From Phycisphaerales bacterium UBA3158 (GTDB lineage Bacteria; Planctomycetota; Phycisphaerae; Phycisphaerales; SM1A02), in contig DEYM01000099.1 of NCBI GenBank assembly GCA_002364555.1, positions 1 to 7,516 on the forward strand: DNA of 7,516 nucleotides. Reading direction: 5' to 3'. Within the stretch, counting starts at the first letter, position 1. Each line of letters begins with the position of its first letter. The translations under genes were made by a program, and so were the position numbers. Below, one piece after another: positions 1 to 6,069 of this stretch. The notes below the pieces were generated by a model, which was not told where the DNA came from, ran no database searches, and was given only the letters and a program-made list of their open reading frames with translations.

Positions 1-2
1 CG

Positions 3-98
3 AGGATCCTCGACGAAATCGAGTCGAGGCTGGGTGTGAAGATCAGTGGTATCGATGTTCAGTTCAATGCGTCGAGGACCTCTGGTGGTTCTGCCTGA
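3..98 (+). CDS. 3' end of an unidentified protein gene (partial)
   Basis: Frame 3 is open from the window edge to a TGA at 96-98 and encodes 31 residues. The stretch LDEIESRLGVKISGIDVQF looks like genuine protein: an amphipathic helix followed by a beta strand, ending in a Ser/Gly-rich tail. The other two forward frames give implausible Trp/Cys-rich or interrupted peptides. It lies on the same strand as aroK, whose start is 22 bases downstream, so the two are probably cotranscribed. Too little is visible to name the family; I do not recognise the C-terminus. Confidence 0.6.
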   Translation, partial: RILDEIESRLGVKISGIDVQFNASRTSGGSA

Positions 99-120
99 CC
101 ATGTCTTATCGGGGGACTCC

Positions 121-669
121 ATGAAGTCCACTCACGTTGTCCTGTCCGGTCCAAGAGCCGTCGGCAAATCGACCATTGGCCCAGCAGTCGCCAACCGGCT
201 TGGCATGACATTCATCGATCTGGATGTGGAGGTGCTGAACCGCTTCTCGGAATCCACTGTGGCGGCAGTATGGACAACGCATGGTGAATCTGCCTGGAGA
301 GAGATGGAGACCACCGTGTTGGCCGATCTTCTGAATGAGCCTCCGATGGTGCTGGCGCTTGGTGGTGGCGTGCCCACGATTCCCGAGGCTGCCGAGTCTC
401 TCAATCGTTCAAGACGGGAAGGTTCCGCCATGGTCATCTGGCTTCAGGCGGATCCGCATGAACTCGCTTCCAGACTGGAAACGTGTTCAGATGATCGACC
501 GAGTCTGACGGGCAGCACTCCTGCGGAAGAGATCATCGAGATCTGCCGAATCAGAGCATCGAGTTACGAGGCGGTTTCCGATGTGTCCCTGGATGTGGGC
601 ATGATGGAGGAGTCGCAGGCAGTGGACTCGGTTCTGGATCTGATCATGCGACAGCAGCCATCGAATTGA
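121..669 (+). CDS. aroK: Shikimate kinase
   Basis: Shikimate kinase is a cytoplasmic P-loop enzyme that phosphorylates shikimate at the 3-hydroxyl using ATP, the fifth step of the shikimate pathway to chorismate and aromatic amino acids. The 182-residue product is close to the usual ~170-180. All family landmarks are visible: Walker A GPRAVGKST at residues 10-18, the DxD shikimate/Mg site at D33 and D35, Arg60 in the GESAWREME segment, the GGG substrate loop at 81-83, lid Arg126 in DDRPSLTG, and the C-terminal R145-x3-Y149. The ATG at 121 was chosen because it starts just before the first beta strand and has a G-rich GGGGGA run 5-10 bases upstream. A longer frame back to a GTG at 46 would overlap the preceding gene and add 25 unconserved residues. 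The gene converges on rpmH with only 35 bases between stops. AroK and AroL cannot be told apart here. Confidence 0.93.
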   Translation: MKSTHVVLSGPRAVGKSTIGPAVANRLGMTFIDLDVEVLNRFSESTVAAVWTTHGESAWREMETTVLADLLNEPPMVLALGGGVPTIPEAAESLNRSRREGSAMVIWLQADPHELASRLETCSDDRPSLTGSTPAEEIIEICRIRASSYEAVSDVSLDVGMMEESQAVDSVLDLIMRQQPSN

Positions 670-704
670 AGATGGTCGAGTTGCAGTTGCAATAGAGTGG
701 ACGA

Positions 705-842
705 TCAGGAGCTGGGCGTGAGTCGACGACCGGTACGTCGCTTGCGATTGATCATCTTGCGACCATTTCTGGTCTTCATCCTGGCGCGAAATCCGAACAT
801 GCGGGCACGCTTGATCTTGCTTGTTCGTCTTGGGTAATGCAT
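705..842 (-). CDS. rpmH: 50S ribosomal protein L34
   Basis: L34 is a small, very basic protein of the large ribosomal subunit that binds 23S rRNA. The 45-residue reading carries the diagnostic core GFRARMKTRNGRKMINRKR followed by RTGRR, ending LTPSS. The N-terminus MHYPRRTSKIKRARMF has exactly the spacing to GFRARM found in the usual MKRTYQPS-type L34, which supports the ATG at 842. An in-frame ATG at 848 would add Met-Ala and sits better relative to a GGAG (10 bases upstream), so the start is uncertain by two codons. Its promoter is at 927-955. In most bacteria rpmH is followed by rnpA, the RNase P protein gene, but here the downstream DNA is the 3' end of the convergent aroK, so rpmH stands alone. 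The gene is short and lies within a longer meaningless open frame on the same strand, so it is easily missed. Confidence 0.95.
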   Translation of the reverse strand: MHYPRRTSKIKRARMFGFRARMKTRNGRKMINRKRRTGRRLTPSS

Positions 843-926
843 CGCCATGGCGAGAAGTCTCCGTGCCCTGTTGCATCCGCGTCAGCGGACCATATTCAAA
901 CCGGCTCTCTTTGATCCGGATCGAGC

Positions 927-955
927 ATATTAGCATCTTCCCAAGATTAGGCCAA
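927..955 (-). promoter_or_regulatory. Sigma-70-type promoter for rpmH
   Basis: Read on the minus strand, TTGGCC (950-955) is followed after exactly 17 bases by TAATAT (927-932), a good match to TTGACA-17-TATAAT. Transcription would start near 920 and give a leader of roughly 75 bases before rpmH. The strength fits a ribosomal protein gene. The call comes from pattern matching alone. Confidence 0.6.
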
Positions 956-972
956 GGTCATAGCCCGAAGTG

Positions 973-1001
973 TTGGGGGAATCCGTAATTCAATATATAG
1001 T
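973..1001 (+). promoter_or_regulatory. Candidate promoter for rnc
   Basis: TTGGGG (973-978), a 17-base spacer and TATAGT (996-1001) face rnc. The -10 matches five of six consensus bases, the -35 only three. Transcription would start near 1008, leaving a leader of about 80 bases before the ATG at 1090. This argues against translating rnc from the GTG at 970, which would lie upstream of the transcript. An alternative -10 (TATTAC, 1071-1076) would give a much shorter leader. Confidence 0.4.
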
Positions 1002-1034
1002 GGAGGGCCTGGAGCCCCTTTCTGAGGCCCGTAT

Positions 1035-1060
1035 TCGGCCTGAGTGGGCTGTCGGGCCGA
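1035..1060 (+). promoter_or_regulatory. Hairpin in the rnc leader
   Basis: TCGGCC (1035-1040) is perfectly complementary to GGCCGA (1055-1060), giving a six-base GC-rich stem with a 14-base loop. Nearby GGGC (1005-1008) can pair with GCCC (1014-1017), and GGGCC (1005-1009) with GGCCC (1026-1030), so competing folds exist. In Escherichia coli the rnc leader has a stem-loop that RNase III cuts to limit its own synthesis. A similar role here is only an analogy, and this stem is much shorter than a typical RNase III substrate. Confidence 0.3.
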
Positions 1061-1089
1061 TTTCTCCATCTATTACCGGGACTGAGCCA

Positions 1090-1833
1090 ATGCCTGATTC
1101 GATGATGGAGATAGCTGAAAAGGTCATTGGCCACCGATTCTCAGATCCAGAACTTCTGCATCGGGCACTGACCCATGCGTCCCTCACCGACGATCGACTG
1201 CAGAGTAACGAGCGGCTCGAGTTTCTCGGTGATGCCGTTCTTGGGATGGTCGTCTGCCAATATCTCCACGATCGTTTCCCCGATCTGCTCGAGGGGGAGA
1301 TGACCAAGGTCAAATCGACCGTCGTCAGCAGGCAGGCCTGCGCCGAGATGGCTTTGGCCATGGGACTCGATGAGCTGTTGATGCTTGGGAAGGGAATGGT
1401 CACCAGAGGCCAACTGCCGACTTCGGTTGTGGCAGCCGTGTACGAGTCGATCCTCGGAGCCGTATTCGTCGATGCTGGCTTGGAGGCCGTTACGACTCTG
1501 ATTCTCAGGGATATCGAGGATCGCATTCACCATGCGGCAGCCTCCGGCCATCATTCCAACTTCAAATCGGTTCTTCAGCAGATCGCCCAGCAAGTCTTCA
1601 GCAAGACACCGACCTATTCACTGATGGATGAAAAAGGTCCGGATCATGCCAAGTGCTTTGAAATCGCGGTGAGCATCGGCACCAGGCGATTCGAGGCCTG
1701 TTGGGGCGCCAGCAAGAAAAGCGCGGAGCAGGAAGCGGCCTTGAGCGCCTTGATGGAGCTTGGATATGCCCAGCGGCACGACTCTGGCGAGGTGCAAGTG
1801 AACCTCTCGGGTGACGAGCAAGACGAGGCCTGA
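1090..1833 (+). CDS. rnc: Ribonuclease III (unusual active site)
   Basis: RNase III is a cytoplasmic dimeric endonuclease that cuts double-stranded RNA, processing rRNA precursors and structured mRNAs. The 247-residue product has an N-terminal nuclease domain (about 5-150) with the signature NERLEFLGDAVL at 40-51, including Glu44 and Asp48 (Escherichia coli Glu41, Asp45), Glu68 in LEGEM, and Glu119 (Escherichia coli Glu117). A double-stranded-RNA-binding domain follows (about 157-225), with the GPDHAK loop at 183-188 and the SKKSAEQEAA helix at 208-217. The position normally held by the fourth metal-binding Asp (Escherichia coli Asp114) appears to be Ala116, in the segment VVAAVYES. The start at 1090 gives the usual family length; an open frame reaches back to a GTG at 970 but would add 40 unconserved residues across the promoter and leader. 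The stop lies one base from the stop of the convergent gene. Confidence 0.92.
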   Translation: MPDSMMEIAEKVIGHRFSDPELLHRALTHASLTDDRLQSNERLEFLGDAVLGMVVCQYLHDRFPDLLEGEMTKVKSTVVSRQACAEMALAMGLDELLMLGKGMVTRGQLPTSVVAAVYESILGAVFVDAGLEAVTTLILRDIEDRIHHAAASGHHSNFKSVLQQIAQQVFSKTPTYSLMDEKGPDHAKCFEIAVSIGTRRFEACWGASKKSAEQEAALSALMELGYAQRHDSGEVQVNLSGDEQDEA

Positions 1834-1834
1834 T

Positions 1835-3106
1835 CTACTGATCTGTCGGCATCGTTCCCGCATTGGTGCTTTCGAATCTCTGGGGGAATGTGATCAGACG
1901 GTGACCGTTGTCATCGTTGATGGAGAGTTGACCGAAGCCGCCGATCGTACTGCCCGCTGAGATCACGGGAACGCCTCTCTGGTTGTACAGATTCAAGGCG
2001 CCATCCCGTCGTCCGGCGGGAATACCGCCCACAAGCACCGGGCTTCCCTGGCCATTACTCAGATTCAGTACGCCGCCATTCTCGGAAGCCGCGAGGGCAC
2101 AGGCTCGTTTTCCATTGGGTGACATCAAGGCCATGGTGGCACCTCGTTGCGAGAGTGTCTGCATGGTCGCCATCAGCGTTCCCAGCTTGTCGGACAGATC
2201 GACCCGTCCATTGCCAGATTCATCAGAGCGAATCGAGGCGACTTCCATGCCATCGGACGAAGAGGCCGTCAGCGTTCCGCCGCCATGTTCTCTGATGGTC
2301 ATGTGGGCACCGATCTGACCCTGCCCATTGATCACAGCCATGGTGGGTGGTGTCGCCTGGTCGCCGGAATGCACCTTCACCGTCCCTGTGGGGGACTTGA
2401 TCGAGAGACTGGCCATGTCGGCGCCGCCATAGAGTTGGGCCACATTCGTCTTGTCTTCGTCCATGAGCGTCATCTGGGTCCGACTCGACGTCGAAGCCAG
2501 TTGCAATTGATCGCGAATCGCGAGATAGCCGGCATCGTCGGCGGTCGAGATGCTGGTGATGCGGGCATCCTTCGTATCGAAGAGTTCGACGGCCGAGCCC
2601 AGCATGGTGCCTCCTATGGAGGCTCTGAGGCTGTCGTCCTTCTTCAGTTCGAGCAGGCCGCCCTGGCCCGAATCATGAAGCCGTGCAGAGCGACCTCCGG
2701 TGTTGTTCCAGATCGAGACCTCGCCACCTTGTTCATTGGCGAAGAGCCCGGCGATGGATTGTCCCTGGCAGTTCCACAACGCCATGTCACCACCATTGTC
2801 ATTGGCGGATATCCGCATGACGTTGCAGCCTTTGGGTGTCCAGATATCGAGACGTCCGCCATCGGCATCACCGGCGGCGGCCAATACGACATTGCCCATG
2901 TCGTCGATGATCTCCATCCGCTTGGTTCGGATCACGTCGATGACCGCCAGGTCCGCTGCGGCGGCGGCCAGCAGTACGACCCCTCCGATTCCCGACATGC
3001 CCAGCCATCGTCGGGTCCTCCTCAGGGAGCGCCGGGTGGTGGCCAGATTGGATTCGAGTTCCTGGAGTCTTGCTTCGATTCTGTCTTGGTTCATTGAGGT
3101 CGTCAT
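1835..3106 (-). CDS. Single-pass membrane protein with tandem beta repeats
   Basis: No function is recognised. The 423-residue product starts with a charged, probably coiled-coil stretch (about 7-33, ending in the basic RRTRR), then one hydrophobic segment (about 37-59), then some 15 tandem units of about 22 residues filling the rest. Units read roughly G-x-L-x-I/L-x-N/D-x-x-G-x-x-V/I-x-x-I/L-x-A-x-x-x-G-G, for example GGDMALWNCQGQSIAGLFAN at 105-124; units in the middle are degenerate. The basic residues before the membrane segment predict N-terminus inside and repeats outside the cytoplasmic membrane. Such repeats probably fold into a beta solenoid or similar extended sheet. The ATG at 3106 has AGGA nine bases upstream; Met5 has no ribosome site. 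It lies 79 bases downstream of the nitrilase-like gene on the same strand and may be cotranscribed with it. A scaffold, adhesion or envelope role is a guess. Confidence 0.85.
   Translation of the reverse strand: MTTSMNQDRIEARLQELESNLATTRRSLRRTRRWLGMSGIGGVVLLAAAAADLAVIDVIRTKRMEIIDDMGNVVLAAAGDADGGRLDIWTPKGCNVMRISANDNGGDMALWNCQGQSIAGLFANEQGGEVSIWNNTGGRSARLHDSGQGGLLELKKDDSLRASIGGTMLGSAVELFDTKDARITSISTADDAGYLAIRDQLQLASTSSRTQMTLMDEDKTNVAQLYGGADMASLSIKSPTGTVKVHSGDQATPPTMAVINGQGQIGAHMTIREHGGGTLTASSSDGMEVASIRSDESGNGRVDLSDKLGTLMATMQTLSQRGATMALMSPNGKRACALAASENGGVLNLSNGQGSPVLVGGIPAGRRDGALNLYNQRGVPVISAGSTIGGFGQLSINDDNGHRLITFPQRFESTNAGTMPTDQ
1877..2923 (-). repeat. Coding region for ~15 degenerate ~22-residue beta repeats
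   Basis: This part of the membrane protein gene encodes residues 62-410, where Gly-Gly or Gly at unit ends, a hydrophobic alternating strand, an Asn/Asp turn followed by Gly, and a second hydrophobic strand recur about every 66 bases. The best-preserved units are at residues 85-150 and 324-400. The repeats are clear in protein but not in DNA, so they are old and have diverged. Confidence 0.6.
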
Positions 3107-3185
3107 TCGATCGGTTCCTGGGTTTGTGAGCAGTTGATCCGCTCATCCTGTCAGTCGTGAGTTCAAAGAGTCTCGGTCGATCCAC

Positions 3186-4052
3186 TCAGTTCATGGCCGT
3201 ATCGTTCGTCAGCTCGATGGGGGCGTGGGCTGGTCGATCCGGAATACCGGCCCAGGCTCTGGCATAGAGATCGCTTGGTATGGCTAGATAGCCCGGGTAG
3301 TCCTTGCGAGCCTGTCGGACTTCTTCTCGATTGATTTCAACGATGCCGATCGGATCCGTCGTTTCGAGCAGTATCTCTCCATTGGGGGCAACGGCAATGG
3401 ATGGTCCACCGATCAGCACGCCGTCCTCGGGCACCGGTCGGTTGACCGAGAGGACGTAGCATCCCCCTGTGAGCGCATTGGCCTGAAAGACCGGCTTCCA
3501 TTTTTCATAGGTCGCCAGTTCAGTCGAGCGAGGCCCCAGAATGATCTCGGCGCCTTGGGCGGTCAGGATATGGGTACCGGCAGGTCTGTTGATATCGCTG
3601 CAGATCTGAATGCCCATCGGCACATCACAGATGTTCAACGGTCTGGGAATCTCGTCATCCGCCTGATAATGATCGGCTTCCCAGAAGCCCGGCTCATCCG
3701 GAATGTGGATCTTGCTATAGGTTCCGCGAAGTGTTCCGGTGGGATCGATGACAAGCGCCGTATTGCGACGAACGTCATCCTCTCCACGAATGAGACTTCC
3801 GCCAACCAGCCATATGCCGACTTCCGCTGCCACTTCCTGCTGCATGGCTGCTCTGGGGCCACCGGGCGATTCAGCATCCGAATCGACGGCATCCCTGGTT
3901 GATGGACACCAGCGATTGCAACCCAGTTCAGGGAGGACCGCCACCATGGCACCTTCGGCCCGGGCCTGGGTCAGTCGTTCGCGGAGTCGATCCCTCCCGT
4001 GCTCGTCATAGAAGGTCTCGCTGATCAGTGCGATGGTGAGTGCGTCTTTCAT
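3186..4052 (-). CDS. Nitrilase-superfamily carbon-nitrogen hydrolase
   Basis: Members of this superfamily hydrolyse non-peptide C-N bonds (amides, carbamoyl compounds, nitriles) in the cytoplasm through a Glu-Lys-Cys triad. The 288-residue product has the triad in order: Glu42 in LPELGC, Lys114 in YSKIHIPDEPGFWE (with the auxiliary Glu125), and Cys151 in GIQICSD. The Lys segment resembles N-carbamoylputrescine amidohydrolases (AguB type), but the residues after Cys151 (SDINRPAG) differ from the usual C-W-D-x-W/F-x-P-E, so the substrate cannot be assigned. Length is normal for the family. The ATG at 4052 was preferred over a GTG at 4076 because the domain begins immediately there and a -10-like hexamer lies seven bases upstream, which would place the transcript start at or near this codon. 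No Shine-Dalgarno sequence is visible. It is divergent from the nuclease-like gene at 4154. Confidence 0.87.
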   Translation of the reverse strand: MKDALTIALISETFYDEHGRDRLRERLTQARAEGAMVAVLPELGCNRWCPSTRDAVDSDAESPGGPRAAMQQEVAAEVGIWLVGGSLIRGEDDVRRNTALVIDPTGTLRGTYSKIHIPDEPGFWEADHYQADDEIPRPLNICDVPMGIQICSDINRPAGTHILTAQGAEIILGPRSTELATYEKWKPVFQANALTGGCYVLSVNRPVPEDGVLIGGPSIAVAPNGEILLETTDPIGIVEINREEVRQARKDYPGYLAIPSDLYARAWAGIPDRPAHAPIELTNDTAMN

Positions 4053-4059
4053 GCATGAG

Positions 4060-4088
4060 AGTGTATCCGGGGACACCGCTCGAATTGC
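4060..4088 (-). promoter_or_regulatory. Candidate promoter giving a leaderless nitrilase-gene transcript
   Basis: On the minus strand GCAATT (4083-4088), a 17-base spacer and TACACT (4060-4065) are followed after seven bases by the ATG at 4052. A start of transcription the usual 6-8 bases after the -10 would fall at the start codon. The same TACACT lies eight bases before the TerB-like gene. The -35 match is poor. Confidence 0.35.
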
Positions 4089-4153
4089 TGAAACACCCCC
4101 TCGACTTTTTGTGAGATCCGGGGATTTGAGCCGAATGGCACCTTAGGAGCGGC

Positions 4154-4897
4154 ATGGCTGAGACACATCGACATCGAGAACTCAAACGGCTGTCGGCCCG
4201 ATGGCTCAGGGAGCAAGGCTTTCTGGCTGTGGGGATGGAAGTCCAGGATCCCACCGGTCGGTTCCGGGTCGATGTCGCCGGATGGACGGATCGGGCGATT
4301 GGATCTGGGGTCCGGATCACGCCTCGGAGCGTCCTGATCGAGTGCAAGCAGACCCGAAGCGACTATTTCAACAATGCCCGTCAGGCATCGGGCCTCCTGT
4401 CCAGAAGAGACGATCTGATGGAGGCGATATCGAGGCATCACCCGGAGGCGTCCCCCTTGTTCGTGAGTGGACGACGTACTCCTCTGAACCTCTTCGAGCC
4501 CGAAGCGGTCATCGATGATGATCGTGAACTCAAGCGACTTCGTGTGGAGCTGGCTTCGATCGAACGCCGTCTGTTCAGAGGCGTCAAGTTGGCCAGAATG
4601 GTCCGTTGGCGAGGTGCCACCCAGTTCTGGTTGGCGGCCCCGGCGGGCATGATCTCATGTGGAGAGTTGCCGCTGGGCTGGGGACTTCTGGAGGCATCCT
4701 CCGCCGTCATCGATCAGAGGACCAACGAGGGGATACCGGCATCCTGCATTCTGGAATGCCGTCATGCGGCGCCCGATCAGCCGGTGACCGATCGTTCGCT
4801 TGCTCGACTCGTCAGGAACATCGCCGTTGCCAACTCCCGTTTCGTGGGAGGGCGAACGGCGCCGATGGCTACCGTGGTTGTTCCAGTCGCGATTTGA
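4154..4897 (+). CDS. PD-(D/E)XK nuclease-like protein
   Basis: The N-terminal third of this 247-residue protein has the layout of a PD-(D/E)XK nuclease: a helix (about 5-21), Glu29 in a first strand, Asp40 in RFRVDVAG, and the Glu63-Cys64-Lys65 motif in SVLIECKQTRSD at the end of a strand, followed by a helix. The order E...D...ExK recalls the MmcB family of putative DNA-repair endonucleases and related predicted nucleases. Residues 155-180 (TQFWLAAPAGM, then ELPLGWGLLE) match the later strand and the GWGLLE turn common in such proteins. Residues about 90-150 look like a charged helical insertion. The ATG has AGGAG (4145-4149) four bases upstream. It heads a run of five plus-strand genes and diverges from the nitrilase-like gene. 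The substrate is unknown; DNA repair or a defence role are both possible. The fold call rests on motif recognition only. Confidence 0.75.
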   Translation: MAETHRHRELKRLSARWLREQGFLAVGMEVQDPTGRFRVDVAGWTDRAIGSGVRITPRSVLIECKQTRSDYFNNARQASGLLSRRDDLMEAISRHHPEASPLFVSGRRTPLNLFEPEAVIDDDRELKRLRVELASIERRLFRGVKLARMVRWRGATQFWLAAPAGMISCGELPLGWGLLEASSAVIDQRTNEGIPASCILECRHAAPDQPVTDRSLARLVRNIAVANSRFVGGRTAPMATVVVPVAI

Positions 4898-4912
4898 GTC
4901 GTCATTAACTGC

Positions 4913-4918
4913 TATCGT
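4913..4918 (+). promoter_or_regulatory. Candidate -10 element before the HAD gene
   Basis: TATCGT is preceded by TGC, as in an extended -10 (TGn), and followed by seven bases and the ATG at 4926. No Shine-Dalgarno sequence is present in the 28-base gap, so a leaderless internal transcript is possible. No convincing -35 is visible. Confidence 0.3.
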
Positions 4919-4925
4919 GATCCGC

Positions 4926-5615
4926 ATGCATGCAGCCATCTTCGATCTCGACGGTACGCTTGTCGACACCTACGACGCCCACATGAAGTCCTGGCAGGAC
5001 ATGGCCGGATCGATCGGGCATGAGCTGACGGAATCCCAATTCGCGAAGCAGTTCGGTAGAACCAACGATCCGATCATCCGGGAGCTCTTCGAGTGGGCGG
5101 GTCGGCCGGTTCCGACGGCTGATGAAATCAGCCATTACGCCGATCGCAAGGAAGCGGATTTTCGCTCGATGGTTCAGGATCACTTTCCGGAGATGCCCGG
5201 TGCCACCTCGTTGATGGAATCACTTCATCATGAAGGTTGGCGTCTGGCGGCGGGTACCTCGGCACCGATGGCCAATGCCCAGCTGTTTCGTGAGAAGCTT
5301 GATTGCGGAAGACTTTTCGAGACCATCGTCACCGGCGATGATGTCACGCATGGGAAGCCGGATCCGGAGGTCTTCCTGCTGGCGGCCTCGCGGCTTGGTG
5401 TCCCAGCATCGGCCTGCGTGGTGATCGAGGACGCCGCTGCCGGGGTCGAGGCCGCTCGCAGGGCCGGCATGGCCAGCGTGGGCTTCTGCTCGAAGGGAAG
5501 GACCTCGGCGGAACTCGCCGATGCCGATCTGGTCGTGAGTTCCCTGGACGGCTTGAGTCCCATCGTCCTGAGAGAGGCCATTGAGGCGGCTTCTCGTCGC
5601 AATGCCCGCTCTTGA
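4926..5615 (+). CDS. HAD-superfamily hydrolase, beta-phosphoglucomutase/phosphatase type
   Basis: These enzymes transfer or remove phosphate from small sugars and metabolites through an aspartyl-phosphate intermediate in the cytoplasm. The 229-residue product carries all four HAD motifs: motif I DLDGTLVD with nucleophile Asp7 and acid/base Asp9, motif II Thr111-Ser112 in AAGTSAP, motif III Lys144 in HGKPDPEVF, and motif IV Glu168-Asp169 in VIEDAAAGVEAA. Residues about 15-85 form the helical cap. The length and the GKPDPE/EDAAAG signatures fit the CbbY/Gph/beta-phosphoglucomutase group, but the exact substrate cannot be read from sequence. The ATG at 4926 begins the first beta strand directly; an open frame continuing upstream to 4800 is the end of the preceding gene in another frame. 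An aldose-epimerase-like gene further along the same run hints at sugar metabolism, but three unrelated genes lie in the same stretch. Confidence 0.9.
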   Translation: MHAAIFDLDGTLVDTYDAHMKSWQDMAGSIGHELTESQFAKQFGRTNDPIIRELFEWAGRPVPTADEISHYADRKEADFRSMVQDHFPEMPGATSLMESLHHEGWRLAAGTSAPMANAQLFREKLDCGRLFETIVTGDDVTHGKPDPEVFLLAASRLGVPASACVVIEDAAAGVEAARRAGMASVGFCSKGRTSAELADADLVVSSLDGLSPIVLREAIEAASRRNARS

Positions 5616-5626
5616 TTGGCTACACT
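5599..5626 (+). promoter_or_regulatory. Candidate promoter giving a leaderless TerB-like transcript
   Basis: GCAATG (5599-5604), a 16-base spacer and TACACT (5621-5626) precede the ATG at 5635 by eight bases. No ribosome-binding sequence lies between. The arrangement repeats that seen before the nitrilase-like gene. The -35 is far from consensus, so only the -10 carries weight. Confidence 0.35.
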
Positions 5627-5634
5627 CTTGGACC

Positions 5635-6069
5635 ATGGAATCGGAAGCTCTCAAGTCGCAGGTTCAACTGGCAACCATCTGGTTCCTGGCCGCCAGAACG
5701 ATGGCCGTCGCGGATGGCAATCTGCCCAAGGTCAAGGAGACCGTCGCTGGCCTCTATGCACGTTCGATCCTCGAGCTGCCGGAAGAGGCCTGTGTGGCCG
5801 CGAAGAATCCCGAGAACATCTCCAGTCTTCGAATCGAGGACTGCCTCGCGTCGGTGAGATCGCTTCCCAGGGCACTGGGCGAGAAGATCATGACCGGTGT
5901 GATGATGATCGCCTACGCGAACAGGGCCATGCATCCACTGGAAGTACGTTGGGCATCGATGCTCGCATCCGCGATCGGACTCGAGGAGAACGACTTCCAG
6001 AGGTGCTGTGTCGATGCTCGCGTGATCGCGACGATGATGAATCCTTCCGCTGAGGATGAGATTTCGTGA
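5635..6069 (+). CDS. TerB-like helical protein
   Basis: This 144-residue protein is predicted to be all-helical and acidic at its C-terminus. Two halves resemble each other and the TerB (tellurite-resistance/stress) fold. The first is a helix ending ARTMAVADGNLPKVKE (20-35), which has the Asp-Gly turn and trailing Glu typical of TerB metal sites. The second is MIAYANRAMHPLEVRWASML (91-110), which keeps the P-x-E but has Asn-Arg where Asp-Gly is expected. The family call is from motif pattern and is moderate. TerB-type proteins are linked to membrane-associated stress and phage-response systems, but the biochemical role is unsettled. The ATG at 5635 was chosen because an upstream TTG extension overlaps the HAD gene and adds unrelated residues. 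Its stop overlaps the GTG start of the next gene, implying translational coupling and a shared function with the DUF4145 protein. Confidence 0.75.
   Translation: MESEALKSQVQLATIWFLAARTMAVADGNLPKVKETVAGLYARSILELPEEACVAAKNPENISSLRIEDCLASVRSLPRALGEKIMTGVMMIAYANRAMHPLEVRWASMLASAIGLEENDFQRCCVDARVIATMMNPSAEDEIS

Noticed and set aside
46..120. Extended shikimate kinase start at a GTG at 46.
   Set aside because: It overlaps the end of the preceding gene by over 50 bases and adds residues not typical of the family. The P-loop strand begins right after the ATG at 121.
681..692. Palindrome TTGCA-GT-TGCAA between aroK and rpmH as a two-way terminator.
   Set aside because: The stem is AT-rich with at most five pairs and a two-base loop, and no T-run follows on either strand. 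It is too weak to call.
487..936. A 149-codon open frame on the minus strand enclosing rpmH in another frame, reminiscent of the nested rnpA/rpmH arrangement in Thermus.
   Set aside because: The translation lacks the basic RNR-type motif and strand pattern of the RNase P protein, and it runs antisense through conserved aroK sequence. It is a by-product of the rpmH and aroK frames.
970..1089. A 40-codon N-terminal extension of RNase III from a GTG at 970.
   Set aside because: It would exceed the usual family length, has no ribosome site, and crosses the candidate promoter and GC-rich leader. The ATG at 1090 fits better.
2147..3097. A 316-codon open frame on the plus strand.
   Set aside because: It lies wholly opposite the repeat-protein gene. 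Its product is His/Gly-rich without a domain or periodicity, whereas the minus-strand frame has a ribosome site, a membrane segment and clear repeats.
3128..3144. Inverted repeat GAGC...GCTC between the nitrilase-like and repeat-protein genes.
   Set aside because: It has only four paired bases with a nine-base loop and no T-run. It is not distinguishable from chance.
4800..4925. Longer HAD protein start overlapping the nuclease-like gene.
   Set aside because: The extra 42 residues come from another frame of the upstream gene. HAD proteins normally begin directly at the strand before DLDGT, as with the ATG at 4926.
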